From the NCBI GenBank assembly GCA_007988745.1, contig BJUT01000039.1, positions 1 through 40,341 on the forward strand: a stretch of DNA of 40,341 nt, given 5' to 3'. The stretch comes from Pseudoalteromonas atlantica (GTDB taxonomy: Bacteria > Pseudomonadota > Gammaproteobacteria > Enterobacterales > Alteromonadaceae). The position numbers and the translations under genes were made by a program. Shown here one piece after another: positions 1-8,423 of this stretch; the stretch's first letter is position 1; every line of letters begins with the position of its first letter. The notes under the pieces are model-generated. The model saw only the letters and a program-made list of their open reading frames with translations. It had not been told where the DNA came from and ran no database searches.

Positions 1-94
1 CGCTATTTAGTTGTTCTAAATGAGAATTTTTTAACGCAGATAGCGACACATTTAGCCCCTGAAAATGATTAAGTATTAATGTGGGTTGGTATTA
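1..94. repeat. Partial copy of a MITE-like dispersed repeat
   Basis: This stretch matches the right-hand part of the repeat at 28972-29134 in the same orientation. Both contain CGCTATTTAGTTGTTCTAAA, then AACGC...TAGCGACAC.TTTAGCCCC and AAAATGATTAAGTA or AAAATGATCAAGTA, and both end in TTGGTAT. The left end lies outside the window. The repeat ends one base before the stop codon of the minus-strand solute-binding gene, so it probably forms that gene's 3' flank and could act as a terminator or mRNA-stabilising hairpin. Confidence 0.75.
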
Positions 95-847
95 TTACTT
101 AAATAACGCCTTAAGCGCCGCTTTATTTTTTACAATATGCGCATTAATAGTGTTAACTTCTTCTAAAGTAATCGTTTTTTTGCTCATCATAAAATGCACA
201 TTATTTACGTTAATAGGCGCTACTTGCTCAACGGGTAAAATAGCCGTGTATTTTTTAGCAAAATGGTGCGCCACTAACGAATCGTCTACTACAAAATCTA
301 CCCGCTTTTTATTTAATAAAGCAAAGCGTTTATCGGCATCGCTGGTAAGTACTATTTGCTTGCTATATTTATCGCTTAACGCTTTAAACGTGTGCCCTAA
401 AAAGCTGCCGCGATTAACGCCGGCTGTTAAGCCCTTTTTAAATAACTGCTCTAACGAACTAATATTTGCCGAGCCTGCATGTTTATACAACAACATTACT
501 TCTTCGCGATAAGGCAAACTAAAGTGGGCGTATGCTTGGCGCTCACGGGTTTTACTTGCTGCAAACATTAAATCTACACGGCCGTGTTTTAGCTCTTCTA
601 AGGCGCGTAAGGAGTTAGGTAATAACGTGAAATTTATACAAAAAGGGGAGTCTTTAAAAATGGTTTTAATTATATCTATTTCAACACCCGTTAACGTATT
701 GTTTTTTAGTACCACATACGGCGGCCAGTAGCGCTCGTTGGTGCCTACATTAATTGTTTTATCGCATGCTTGGGCTTTAGCGCTAAATAACCCCAAACAC
801 GTTACCCACACCAATAAAAACACTCGCGTACAGCTCAAAACATTCAT
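95..847 (-). CDS. Periplasmic solute-binding protein, SBP_bac_3-like (copy 1)
   Basis: This 250-aa protein is likely exported and binds a small solute such as an amino acid in the periplasm. Residues 1-27 form a signal peptide (hydrophobic core, then AKAQA before the mature Cys). The mature part starts with an amino-acid-binding-protein pattern: TINVGTN, then YWPPYV, GVEIDIIKTIF, and MFAASKTRERQAYAHFS. The length fits family 3 binding proteins. The start ATG overlaps the stop TGA of the upstream paralogue (ATGA), so the two genes are translationally coupled. No permease or ATPase gene is visible on this side. Such orphan binding-protein-like domains in Alteromonadales may not be true ABC transport components; the ligand is unknown. 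It is about half identical to its neighbour by eye and ends in the same KNKAALKALF motif. Confidence 0.8.
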   Translation of the reverse strand: MNVLSCTRVFLLVWVTCLGLFSAKAQACDKTINVGTNERYWPPYVVLKNNTLTGVEIDIIKTIFKDSPFCINFTLLPNSLRALEELKHGRVDLMFAASKTRERQAYAHFSLPYREEVMLLYKHAGSANISSLEQLFKKGLTAGVNRGSFLGHTFKALSDKYSKQIVLTSDADKRFALLNKKRVDFVVDDSLVAHHFAKKYTAILPVEQVAPINVNNVHFMMSKKTITLEEVNTINAHIVKNKAALKALFK

Positions 848-1581
848 TCAAACAGCGCCTTAAGTGCCGCTTTATTTTTAGTTATATGCACGTTAATAAT
901 TTTAACCTCATCGGGCGTAACTGTTCTTTTGCTTAGCATTAGGTGTATTTGGTCTTTATTAATAGCGGGTACGGTAGGCGCCTTCATTAAGCTGTTACCA
1001 CGCTTACTTAAATAATTGCCTACTAGCTCGTCTTCTATTGCGTAATCTATACGCTGTTTATTAAGCATTTCAAAGCGCTTACTAGTTGCGCTGGTGTATT
1101 CTATTTGTTTTTTATGGCTTTTTTTATACTGCTCAAACTCTTCGCCATAATAACTACCAAAGTTAGCGCCTATGGTTAAACCTTGGTTAAAAATATCAGC
1201 TAAGTTTTTAACCTTGTGTTGATTGTTTTTGTTTTCATATAAACGCATTACCTCGGTGCGGTAGGCCTTTGTAAAATGAGCATATTTAGCGCGCTCACTG
1301 GTGTAACTTGCCGCCCAGCCTATGTCTATTCGGCCATGGCGCAGCTCGGTAAAAGCCCGTTTAGAATTAGGCAACATTTTTATTTCAAAACAAAAAGGCG
1401 AGTCTTTAAAAATAATAGTTAACGCATCCACCTCTTTACCCTGTAACTGGCCGCTAATGCCCATTACATACGGCGGCCAAAAAGCATCATGTGCGCCAAC
1501 GCTAAGCGTTCTTTCGCAGGCAAACACACCCCAAGAGGTACTAAACAACACACACAATAATAAGGTTATTAATTTATTCAT
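844..1581 (-). CDS. Periplasmic solute-binding protein, SBP_bac_3-like (copy 2)
   Basis: First gene of the pair, 245 aa. I chose the ATG at 1581 because it begins the signal peptide directly (MNKLITLLLCVLFSTSWGVFA, cleavage before CERT). An upstream in-frame ATG at 1635 would place 18 charged residues before the hydrophobic core. The mature protein shows the same landmarks as its neighbour: LSVGAH, FWPPYV, GKEVDALTIIFKDSPFC, IGWAASYTSERAKYAHF and a C-terminal KNKAALKALFE. The two genes are therefore a tandem duplication that has since diverged. The pair probably forms a bicistronic unit reading leftwards. Ligand and partner transporter are not visible in this window. Confidence 0.8.
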   Translation of the reverse strand: MNKLITLLLCVLFSTSWGVFACERTLSVGAHDAFWPPYVMGISGQLQGKEVDALTIIFKDSPFCFEIKMLPNSKRAFTELRHGRIDIGWAASYTSERAKYAHFTKAYRTEVMRLYENKNNQHKVKNLADIFNQGLTIGANFGSYYGEEFEQYKKSHKKQIEYTSATSKRFEMLNKQRIDYAIEDELVGNYLSKRGNSLMKAPTVPAINKDQIHLMLSKRTVTPDEVKIINVHITKNKAALKALFE

Positions 1582-1841
1582 TAAGTCTCTGAGGTAAGCT
1601 TTTTTGTACGTTATTAAAACAGTATAACCTAGCAAAATAATATAATGGTGAAGGAATCATTAAAGTTGTAAAAAAATGTATCTAAAAAGGAGAGGGCAAA
1701 GGGGTTAAGGAGATAATTATTGCCAAATTCAATACAAACAGCGTATTAAGCATTACAGAGTTTATATTTTAGGGTTGTCTAATCAAACACTGATAACTCG
1801 ATTTGTGTTATCTTTAAATCTCTAATTTAAGGATTAATTAA

Positions 1842-2963
1842 ATGATATATCTCGATTCAGCAGCTTCACATCCGCTACTTCCAGAAGTAAAACTAGCTCT
1901 AATAAAAGCCTTTGATAATTGTTATGCTAATTCCGCATCAGGGCATCTTTTAGGGGAATCTGCTTTACAGAAGGTGGATGTAGTAAGAGAAGAGCTTGCA
2001 GATACAATCGGGGCCTACCCTAGTGAAATTATTTTTACTAGCGGTGCTACAGAGTCTAATAACATTGCCTTCAAAAGCCTTTTACTTAATAACGATCATC
2101 TTAAAGAGAAAAACCATATAGTAATAAGCGCGATTGAGCATAAATGTATTTTTGCAATATGCGAGTATTTAAAGCTACAAGGTTTCGAAATATCTATAGT
2201 CATGCCTAATAGTGAAGGAGTAATTGAGCCACAAAGTGTAAGAGATGCAATACGTCCTTCTACAGCTCTTGTTTCTATAATGCATGTAAATAATGAGCTA
2301 GGGACTGTGAATCCAATTTCAGAAATTGGAAAAATTTGTTTTGAAAACAATATTCTTTTCCATAGTGATGCAGCACAAAGTTTTGGGAAAACAGTGATAG
2401 ATGTAGACGATATGAATTTAGATATTATGTCGTTTTCGGGGCACAAAATAGGTGGCCCAAAGGGTATTGGTGCGGTTTATATTCGTGACTTAAGAAAAAG
2501 AAATGTAATGCCAGTAATACATGGGGCAGGGCAAGAGCAAGGGGTAAGAGGCGGAACTGTTGCTGCACCGTTAATCTTAGGGTTTGGTGAAGCTATAAAC
2601 TCTTTTCCACAATCTTATAAATACTTTACCAATAACAAAATACGTAGTTACTTATTAGAGCAGCTTGTTCAAGCAGATATTTCTTTCTCAATAAATGGAA
2701 ATAAAGAAGCGTTACCACATATAGTTTCTCTTACATTACCTAAAACAAATGTTGGTGTTTTAGTAAGAGATAATGAAAACACTTTTTGTTTAGCTCAAGG
2801 TTCAGCGTGTTCTTCTAAAGAAATTGAAGCCTCTCATGTTTTAACCGCATTAGGATTGAGTCGTGAAGAGGCTGAGTATACTTTTCGTATAAGTTTTACA
2901 AACCAAATTACAACTAAAGAAATAGACCAATTAGTTAACGCTATAAAAAAAGCGGCTATTTAG
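1842..2963 (+). CDS. sspA: Cysteine desulfurase SspA/DndA-like, PT-modification sulfur donor
   Basis: PLP-dependent class V aminotransferase-fold enzyme (373 aa) of the NifS/IscS type. It takes sulfur from L-cysteine as an enzyme persulfide. I see the PLP-binding lysine in SFSGHK (K202), the cofactor contacts TSGATESNN (about 67-75) and HSDAAQSFGK (about 173-182), and the catalytic cysteine in QGSACSS (C323). The length is shorter than housekeeping IscS (about 404 aa) and like that of DndA/SspA. The start ATG follows AAGGA at a good spacing. It converges on sspD and shares a terminator with it. Placement beside sspBCD makes it the likely sulfur source for single-strand DNA phosphorothioation. 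A housekeeping role cannot be excluded from sequence alone, but no isc or suf genes are near. Confidence 0.9.
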   Translation: MIYLDSAASHPLLPEVKLALIKAFDNCYANSASGHLLGESALQKVDVVREELADTIGAYPSEIIFTSGATESNNIAFKSLLLNNDHLKEKNHIVISAIEHKCIFAICEYLKLQGFEISIVMPNSEGVIEPQSVRDAIRPSTALVSIMHVNNELGTVNPISEIGKICFENNILFHSDAAQSFGKTVIDVDDMNLDIMSFSGHKIGGPKGIGAVYIRDLRKRNVMPVIHGAGQEQGVRGGTVAAPLILGFGEAINSFPQSYKYFTNNKIRSYLLEQLVQADISFSINGNKEALPHIVSLTLPKTNVGVLVRDNENTFCLAQGSACSSKEIEASHVLTALGLSREEAEYTFRISFTNQITTKEIDQLVNAIKKAAI

Positions 2964-2972
2964 CCGCTCCTT
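2945..2972. terminator. Bidirectional terminator between sspA and sspD
   Basis: The hairpin AGCGGCT-attt-AGCCGCT (2951-2968) has an A-run on its left and CCTTTT on its right, so it can end transcription from both sides. The sspA stop codon TAG (2961-2963) lies in the loop and first base pairs of the right arm. The sspD stop lies six bases beyond the hairpin. Confidence 0.8.
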
Positions 2973-2974
2973 TT

Positions 2975-3871
2975 CTATTTATAGCATGTTACACAGGCTC
3001 CTCCGCCTTCTGCTTCATCATAAATATCATCTAACTCATTAAACTCGCAGTAGCCTTCAAAGTCGCCTAGTAAAGCATTACGGCGCTTCTTTTTATTAAA
3101 ACGAGCAACTTTCTTCTCGTGATTTTCAATAATACGTTTTTGAACTTCAGGATCTTCTAGTGTTTCTAGAGGCTGCCCTTGGCCCATCCAATAAAAGCGT
3201 TCACCTACAGTCGTATTGTTGTCATCGCCTTTTTCAAAAGCTTTGGCTTCTTCAAATAAATCAGGGTGCTTTTCCATAAGCTTAACCCATTCAATTTTTC
3301 TCTGGTAAAAACAAAATGTACAACCAGAACGAGAGCGCCATTTATAATATTCTGGCAGCTCTAAGCCATTGCGTTGTAATATATTTTCAATATCACTCCT
3401 AACTATGCCGTGCTCTCTAAATGGAAAAACAGACTCGATAGGTTTTTCAATTGTCATATAACCAGAGCGATCAGGTTCATCAGCTCTAATGCCAACATAG
3501 TTTTTTATTTTATAGCCATCTTGTATAAAACTATCTAGCCACTGCTCAAACGGTTTTAACTTCATTTGAACAGTACACCAACGGTCGCGCTGTGAGGGTA
3601 AATAATTACCATGCTCTTTTAAAAGGTGAGCAAAATCTTTCTCGCCACGCCCTTCAATATTATTTAACGAACGCGCATTTAAGCGGTGTATATAGCCAAG
3701 CTTTTCCTCAAGTTGATCAATAAACTCATTAGTTTCTGGCAGTTCATAGCCTGTATCGGTAAAAAAGTACTCTACATCTAGATCTGGGTAAGTTTCTTTA
3801 ACAAATAAAGCTAAAGCACTACTGTCCTTACCGCCTGAAAGGCCTAAAACATGTTTAACTTTCTCTGTCAT
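2975..3871 (-). CDS. sspD: ATP pyrophosphatase / PAPS-reductase-like enzyme SspD (DndC-like)
   Basis: A 298-aa PP-loop ATP pyrophosphatase. The signature SGGKDSS sits at residues 12-18, followed by FFTDTGYELPET (about 36-47), the second half of a PAPS-reductase-like nucleotide site. Cysteines C99 (RWCT), C184 and C187 (SGCTFC) and C293 and C296 near the C-terminus (ACVTC) could hold an Fe-S cluster, as in DndC. In the known Ssp pathway this protein adenylates the DNA backbone or relays sulfur to it, taking sulfur from SspA. Its start overlaps the end of sspC by 17 bases, so the two are translationally coupled. It is the last gene of sspBCD. DndC itself is much longer, which together with the DUF4007 neighbour supports Ssp rather than Dnd. 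Confidence 0.9.
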   Translation of the reverse strand: MTEKVKHVLGLSGGKDSSALALFVKETYPDLDVEYFFTDTGYELPETNEFIDQLEEKLGYIHRLNARSLNNIEGRGEKDFAHLLKEHGNYLPSQRDRWCTVQMKLKPFEQWLDSFIQDGYKIKNYVGIRADEPDRSGYMTIEKPIESVFPFREHGIVRSDIENILQRNGLELPEYYKWRSRSGCTFCFYQRKIEWVKLMEKHPDLFEEAKAFEKGDDNNTTVGERFYWMGQGQPLETLEDPEVQKRIIENHEKKVARFNKKKRRNALLGDFEGYCEFNELDDIYDEAEGGGACVTCYK

Positions 3872-6800
3872 CTGTTACCTCAACTTCATTCTGATCCATC
3901 AAATTTGTTAGTAAATTTGTAAGTGCTGCAAGTTGCTTTTCTTTAGGCATTTCTGCAATAGCGTGTTCAATGTTATGCACAGCTGTTTGAACGTCACCGT
4001 CAGCAGCTAAATCATGCTTAGTAAAGCTACTATATTCTTGATGGTTACCATCGTTGTCTGTAGTTATAAAAGCGATAGGTCTAGAAGAGCCTTGAGTATT
4101 AAAATTACTAAAAGATTCTATACGCCTAAATTGCACACATAAACTTTGCAGCTCATCTAATCCACTTCTTAAATGTTTATCAGTCCAATTACGCTCAGGA
4201 ACACCTGTTAATATATTAATTACGAACTCAAATTTAGCTTTACCGTCTATATATTGTGACAGGCGCTTAGCAAGATCTTTTACCTTAGGGCGCTTAGCTT
4301 CTTTTTCAACTAAATCACAGCGCTCTTTTAAGGTATTATTAAAATCTTCACCAAGCATATTGACTATAATTTGTTTGAAGCCATTAAGTAGCATGTCATG
4401 TTGAGCACTTAGGTCTTCAATTGCAGTTTTTAGGTATTGGCCTAGCTTTTCTTCAACTTCATGGTCATCTTTTTTAAACCCAAAAACAGCAGGCAAGTCA
4501 TCTAAAATAAGCTTATAAGGGTCGTTGGCAGCGATAACTTTATTTCTAAAATCTCTTGCTTGTTTTGTTAGCCCGTTTTCGTTTGAGCCTGTAAAGCTTT
4601 CACCACTCGTTTTTTTAACCCAAGTTGGTAGTTTATGGATAATCCCGACTATGTGCTTAGCAATATTTAAAATTGCAGAATCATTTTTAGCTTCACCTAA
4701 AGTGGCTTTTGCAAGGTTATCTAAAAGGTGACTTTGAATTTCTGAGATTTCAAAGTATCTAACTCCCGCTTCGCTCGGGTACTTATAGATTTTATTAACA
4801 AGTTCTTCATCAAGCTCAGGAATAAAAACAAATTGTTTTGTTGAATCCCAATCATAAAAAGCTACTTGCCCCTCTAATGACTTTAAAAGTGCTAAACCGT
4901 AAATGCGGCATAGTCCAGCTGTTAAGCCATAAGGAGGTAGCATCCACATTTCATAAAGCTCTGCCAAGGTTACATGCTGCTTGGAAGAATTGTTCTTTAT
5001 AAACTCAAAGCCGCTTTCAAATAAAGCATGCATTTTAGGGTTTGCTGCTATTGCATCTTTAGTCCAAGTGCTTGGAAATAAATAACCCTCTGGGGTTTCG
5101 CAATGCCACCCCTTACTTTTTAAACAAGAAAGGTAAAGGCCCTTTTCTGGGGGGAATGCCTTGTCATCAAAGCCTAAATCTTTTTCATCGCCATTCTCAA
5201 ACATAGCGTTCATTAACTTACGAATAGCACTGTTTGCACTACCAGAGGGCTTAGAGCGATTAACTAACTCATTGATTACTGACGGCGACTTATGGAAAAT
5301 TTTATCAGCTATATTAGAGGCTATTGTGGCTAAAGGTAATGTTGCTAATTTTTTACCACAGTATGACCAGCTAGCATTTGTATAGGCATTCTGTATTTCG
5401 CTGTCTACATTCGCTTGGGCAAACTTTATTCGGCTTTCTAGCTCGTTTTTAGCAATTAAATCGTGAGTGATCTTTTTCTCTTCTTTTAAGATCTTACGAA
5501 GTGCTATTAACTCAATAGCCGCCGTTTTTAAGTTTGTAAAGTCTTTGAGTGTACCTATTACCGCAAACGGCATTTCTGCTGCGTTATCTTTAAGAGTTTT
5601 AGCAACTTCTGGGTTTGTTGGTAAAACAAAGTAAGTGGATGCCTCACCTGTTTTTGGCTTAGTTACAAACGCTTCAAATGCAGCGGTATCGAACTTATTT
5701 AATAATTTAGTGGTAGCCCAGCGCATAGTACCGGTTTTATGGTAATGTGCTGTTGCTAAAATATTTTGCGGTGTAGCGCATGCTTCTGTCCAGTCAACAC
5801 CTTCACTAATAACCTCAATTTGCTCACTAATAAGATTATTAATATCAATATCACTACCCTGAAACACAAATAAAGCATCATGTTTCTGGCGATAAATAAT
5901 TACAGTGCTTGCTTCTAGCTCTTTAATTGCATCATCAACGTCATTTGACTTATAACCACGACAAACAAAGTACTCTTTAATAAAACTTCGTTTAGCATGT
6001 AACTGATGATGAAAGCCAAAAATAGTTAATAAGGCAATGACCTTAGTAATAGAAATATGGAGTTCATCACCTTTTTGCTCAGCTCTATATATAGCATCAG
6101 AGCCTTCAAGCCATGCTTTACTATCCTGCGAGGTAACAATTAAATGGTGTAAATTGTGGTAAAGGTAGTCCCAATACATTTCTGGGCGATAAAGATTTAG
6201 CTCTTCATTGAGCACACAGTAATTTGAATCTAAAAACTCTCTAAAGCCAAATTTTTCATGGGATGCTAAAAAGCCAAATAAGCTACGTTCGTTCTGAGAA
6301 AAGCGACGACGAGATACAGGGCCAAGCAATAAACTAACAATAGGATCTAGTGGCAGTGTTTTGCTAAGTGCATGCTTGTTTTTATTTTGGTTTGTAAAAG
6401 CGCCGCTTACAGTACTAACTAAATCGGCGTATCTAGACTCTATAGCATCTGCTATCTTAGGTGCTCTATATATAGAATCACCTACTAGCGTTAAAGACTC
6501 ATCAATCGATGGGTTAAAGCTTAAATCGCGGTAGCGGCCTTGAACCTTACTCCATTCTTTTTGAGTTTTAACATCTTTATTTTTAGCGTAATCAGAAAAC
6601 GCTTGATGTAAAAAGCCCACGAGCAAAACAGGTCTTTTTGCTTGTTGTACAATATCAGCTAAAGATTGAAATAAGTGTAAATCTTTGTTCTCACGAGATT
6701 GATAGTCTAAAGCTTTACCCATTTCATCAAGTAAAATTAAAACACCATCTTCATTTTCACTTGGTTTTTGTAAAAGCTTTTTTATTTCTGCTAGGCATTT

Positions 6801-7253
6801 ATCATCGTCAAAGCTCGCGACTTCTTCTGAGTCAAAATTTTGGTTAAATGCATTTAGCAAGCTAACCAATACACTGTTAGCTGGTGCTTCTAAACCACAA
6901 ACATGCTTAACAGTTTGCCAGCCATTTTTTAACGCAAAGCGCTTTTCAAAATTGGTAACAACGCTTTGAGAGCTGTTTAATTTTTTTAGTGCATAATTAC
7001 GCTGCTTTAAATCTGTAGAAAGCAAGCAAGATAAAAACAAAGCAACGGTTGATTTACCCGACCCATAAGGGCCTGTAATTGTAAAAGCACGTTGTGTACT
7101 ATTTTCAAATTCGCGACTAATAGTATCAAGTACATTTATAGCTGTACCATGTAGTACAAATTCATCTATAAATGGAGAAAAATCAGTACTCTCGGTATCA
7201 ATTCGTGTCGAACTTTTGTAGCGTTGATTTATTGTAATTAAAGATTCAGACAT
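3855..7253 (-). CDS. sspC: Large P-loop ATPase SspC
   Basis: An 1132-aa ATPase. The Walker A motif GPYGSGKST is at residues 61-69 and the Walker B motif LILLDE at 172-177, followed by a sensor-like region (VQQAKRPVLLVGFLHQAF). The rest is a long, mostly helical body without a motif I recognise, containing a region rich in charged residues around 600-640. In known SspABCD systems SspC is the ATPase component required for single-stranded PT modification. It sits between sspB (one base apart) and sspD (17-base overlap), exactly the published sspB-sspC-sspD order. BrxC/PglY of BREX are also about 1200-aa ATPases and are the main alternative. Here the DUF4007 and PP-loop neighbours decide for SspC. 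Confidence 0.88.
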   Translation of the reverse strand: MSESLITINQRYKSSTRIDTESTDFSPFIDEFVLHGTAINVLDTISREFENSTQRAFTITGPYGSGKSTVALFLSCLLSTDLKQRNYALKKLNSSQSVVTNFEKRFALKNGWQTVKHVCGLEAPANSVLVSLLNAFNQNFDSEEVASFDDDKCLAEIKKLLQKPSENEDGVLILLDEMGKALDYQSRENKDLHLFQSLADIVQQAKRPVLLVGFLHQAFSDYAKNKDVKTQKEWSKVQGRYRDLSFNPSIDESLTLVGDSIYRAPKIADAIESRYADLVSTVSGAFTNQNKNKHALSKTLPLDPIVSLLLGPVSRRRFSQNERSLFGFLASHEKFGFREFLDSNYCVLNEELNLYRPEMYWDYLYHNLHHLIVTSQDSKAWLEGSDAIYRAEQKGDELHISITKVIALLTIFGFHHQLHAKRSFIKEYFVCRGYKSNDVDDAIKELEASTVIIYRQKHDALFVFQGSDIDINNLISEQIEVISEGVDWTEACATPQNILATAHYHKTGTMRWATTKLLNKFDTAAFEAFVTKPKTGEASTYFVLPTNPEVAKTLKDNAAEMPFAVIGTLKDFTNLKTAAIELIALRKILKEEKKITHDLIAKNELESRIKFAQANVDSEIQNAYTNASWSYCGKKLATLPLATIASNIADKIFHKSPSVINELVNRSKPSGSANSAIRKLMNAMFENGDEKDLGFDDKAFPPEKGLYLSCLKSKGWHCETPEGYLFPSTWTKDAIAANPKMHALFESGFEFIKNNSSKQHVTLAELYEMWMLPPYGLTAGLCRIYGLALLKSLEGQVAFYDWDSTKQFVFIPELDEELVNKIYKYPSEAGVRYFEISEIQSHLLDNLAKATLGEAKNDSAILNIAKHIVGIIHKLPTWVKKTSGESFTGSNENGLTKQARDFRNKVIAANDPYKLILDDLPAVFGFKKDDHEVEEKLGQYLKTAIEDLSAQHDMLLNGFKQIIVNMLGEDFNNTLKERCDLVEKEAKRPKVKDLAKRLSQYIDGKAKFEFVINILTGVPERNWTDKHLRSGLDELQSLCVQFRRIESFSNFNTQGSSRPIAFITTDNDGNHQEYSSFTKHDLAADGDVQTAVHNIEHAIAEMPKEKQLAALTNLLTNLMDQNEVEVTDDRES

Positions 7254-7254
7254 G

Positions 7255-8193
7255 TTATTTACCGTAGTACATTTTTAAGTAATCGATCGCATTATTTTTT
7301 ATATCAGCAGATATATTTACTTGACGTAAGCCTAAAGAATCAACCCAAGTTACATTCTTATTTGTAAAGCCTTGTGCTTCATCCAACTTTTGCCCCAGCC
7401 CAGACTCCGAGAGCCTAAATATTCTGCCAGGTGAGCAAGGTTTAGTAAGTAAAGAATCAAAATCAACAGTGCTTACTTTAGAATCTTTTGTTTCCTCGTT
7501 AAAAAACTTAAGCAACGCATAAATAAATATTTCAACAGGTAGTTCAGGGCGTTCAGCAAGGTTACTTACATAAAAGCCGCCACCATTATCTTGTACTAAA
7601 TTTAATTCAGCTAAAGGCGATGTAAAATGGTCTTCATCAACTTTTACAGCTTTTTTTGCTGTACTATTTTTTTGTTTTTTGCTGTAAGTATTTAAAAAAC
7701 AATCTACATCTTTTTTTAATGTGCTTAGGTTACCTATTTCTGTTTTAACTAAGCGTTTAGCATCGTCATAACAGTCATCAACGAGTTTACTTTTTTCAAA
7801 ATATTGAACATTAGAGTAGTTAAAAAAGTATCGGTAAGCAGTTAGGCTCATGTTGTTAAAGTTCAGCCAAAAATGAATAAGCCATACAGAACCAGGAAGC
7901 TCTAAAAAAGGGTCGTGACCAGCTATAGTTTTATCACCAAATAAAAACTTTCCGTTATTTGCTACAGAATGAGCTGTTTCACTTTTGCTTATTTTTTCTA
8001 TTACATTAGCCGACTCAGCCCAATACTGAATCGCCTTAACCATATTCTTGCCTACACCTAATTCAACAATAGAGTGACGTATACTTTCTTCGTTAGAAGA
8101 AAAATTGCCTTTATTATTCAAGTGATTAATAGCTTTAAATAGCCATCCATAGCGTAAAGGGAAGGTGTCGTGCCCTGTAAATTTAGCTTTCAT
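7255..8193 (-). CDS. sspB: DUF4007 protein SspB, DNA nickase component
   Basis: A 312-aa protein starting MKAKFTGHDTFPLRYGWLFKA, which matches the characteristic start of DUF4007 proteins (K/R-F-x-GH-E/D-TF..R.GWL). I chose ATG 8193 over the in-frame one at 8232 for two reasons. The conserved domain begins directly after it, and the -10-like TATAAT at 8240-8235 would place the transcript start very close to 8230. A possible SD (AGGAG) lies 11 bases upstream. In characterised Ssp systems SspB nicks DNA, giving the single-strand modification step its entry point. It is the first gene of sspBCD and diverges from the effector operon. Further landmarks are VELGVGKNMVKAIQYW (about 39-54) and DPFLELPGSVWLIHF. 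Confidence 0.9.
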   Translation of the reverse strand: MKAKFTGHDTFPLRYGWLFKAINHLNNKGNFSSNEESIRHSIVELGVGKNMVKAIQYWAESANVIEKISKSETAHSVANNGKFLFGDKTIAGHDPFLELPGSVWLIHFWLNFNNMSLTAYRYFFNYSNVQYFEKSKLVDDCYDDAKRLVKTEIGNLSTLKKDVDCFLNTYSKKQKNSTAKKAVKVDEDHFTSPLAELNLVQDNGGGFYVSNLAERPELPVEIFIYALLKFFNEETKDSKVSTVDFDSLLTKPCSPGRIFRLSESGLGQKLDEAQGFTNKNVTWVDSLGLRQVNISADIKNNAIDYLKMYYGK

Positions 8194-8234
8194 GCTTAAA
8201 ACTGCTCCTGGAGAAATTGTCCAACGCCGCACAT

Positions 8235-8263
8235 ATTATACGGATTATCAGCTGAGAGAAAGT
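8235..8263 (-). promoter_or_regulatory. Possible promoter of sspBCD
   Basis: On the minus strand a consensus -10 TATAAT reads at 8240-8235. At a 17-base spacing the -35 position (8263-8258) is only ACTTTC, a poor match. The predicted transcript start would leave a leader of about 35 bases before ATG 8193. This is pattern recognition only. Confidence 0.4.
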
Positions 8264-8326
8264 TCTAATTTTATAGTTTACTGTTTATTTATACAGCCTG
8301 TATTAATAAAAAACTTATCTTATGGG

Positions 8327-8355
8327 TTACAAATCTGTACCTTTCTTTGTATTAT
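8327..8355 (+). promoter_or_regulatory. Possible promoter of the sspFGH-sspE operon
   Basis: TTACAA (8327-8332) and TATTAT (8350-8355) are separated by 17 bases, giving a reasonable sigma-70 promoter about 70 bases upstream of the chosen sspF start. Together with the opposite-strand candidate at 8235-8263 it makes the 230-bp spacer a divergent control region between modification and restriction genes. Confidence 0.45.
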
Positions 8356-8423
8356 ACATTTTTACTTATCTAATACTTTGATTTAGTGATAAAAGGTTGG
8401 ATTTTATATTGAAAGGGATATCA

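Noticed and set aside
1842..3871. DndABCDE system
   Set aside because: No dndB, dndD (SMC-like) or dndE; a 298-aa PP-loop protein and a DUF4007 protein match SspD and SspB.
3855..7253. BREX PglY/BrxC assignment for the 1132-aa ATPase
   Set aside because: The DUF4007 and PP-loop neighbours and the absence of pglX, pglZ and brxL fit Ssp instead.
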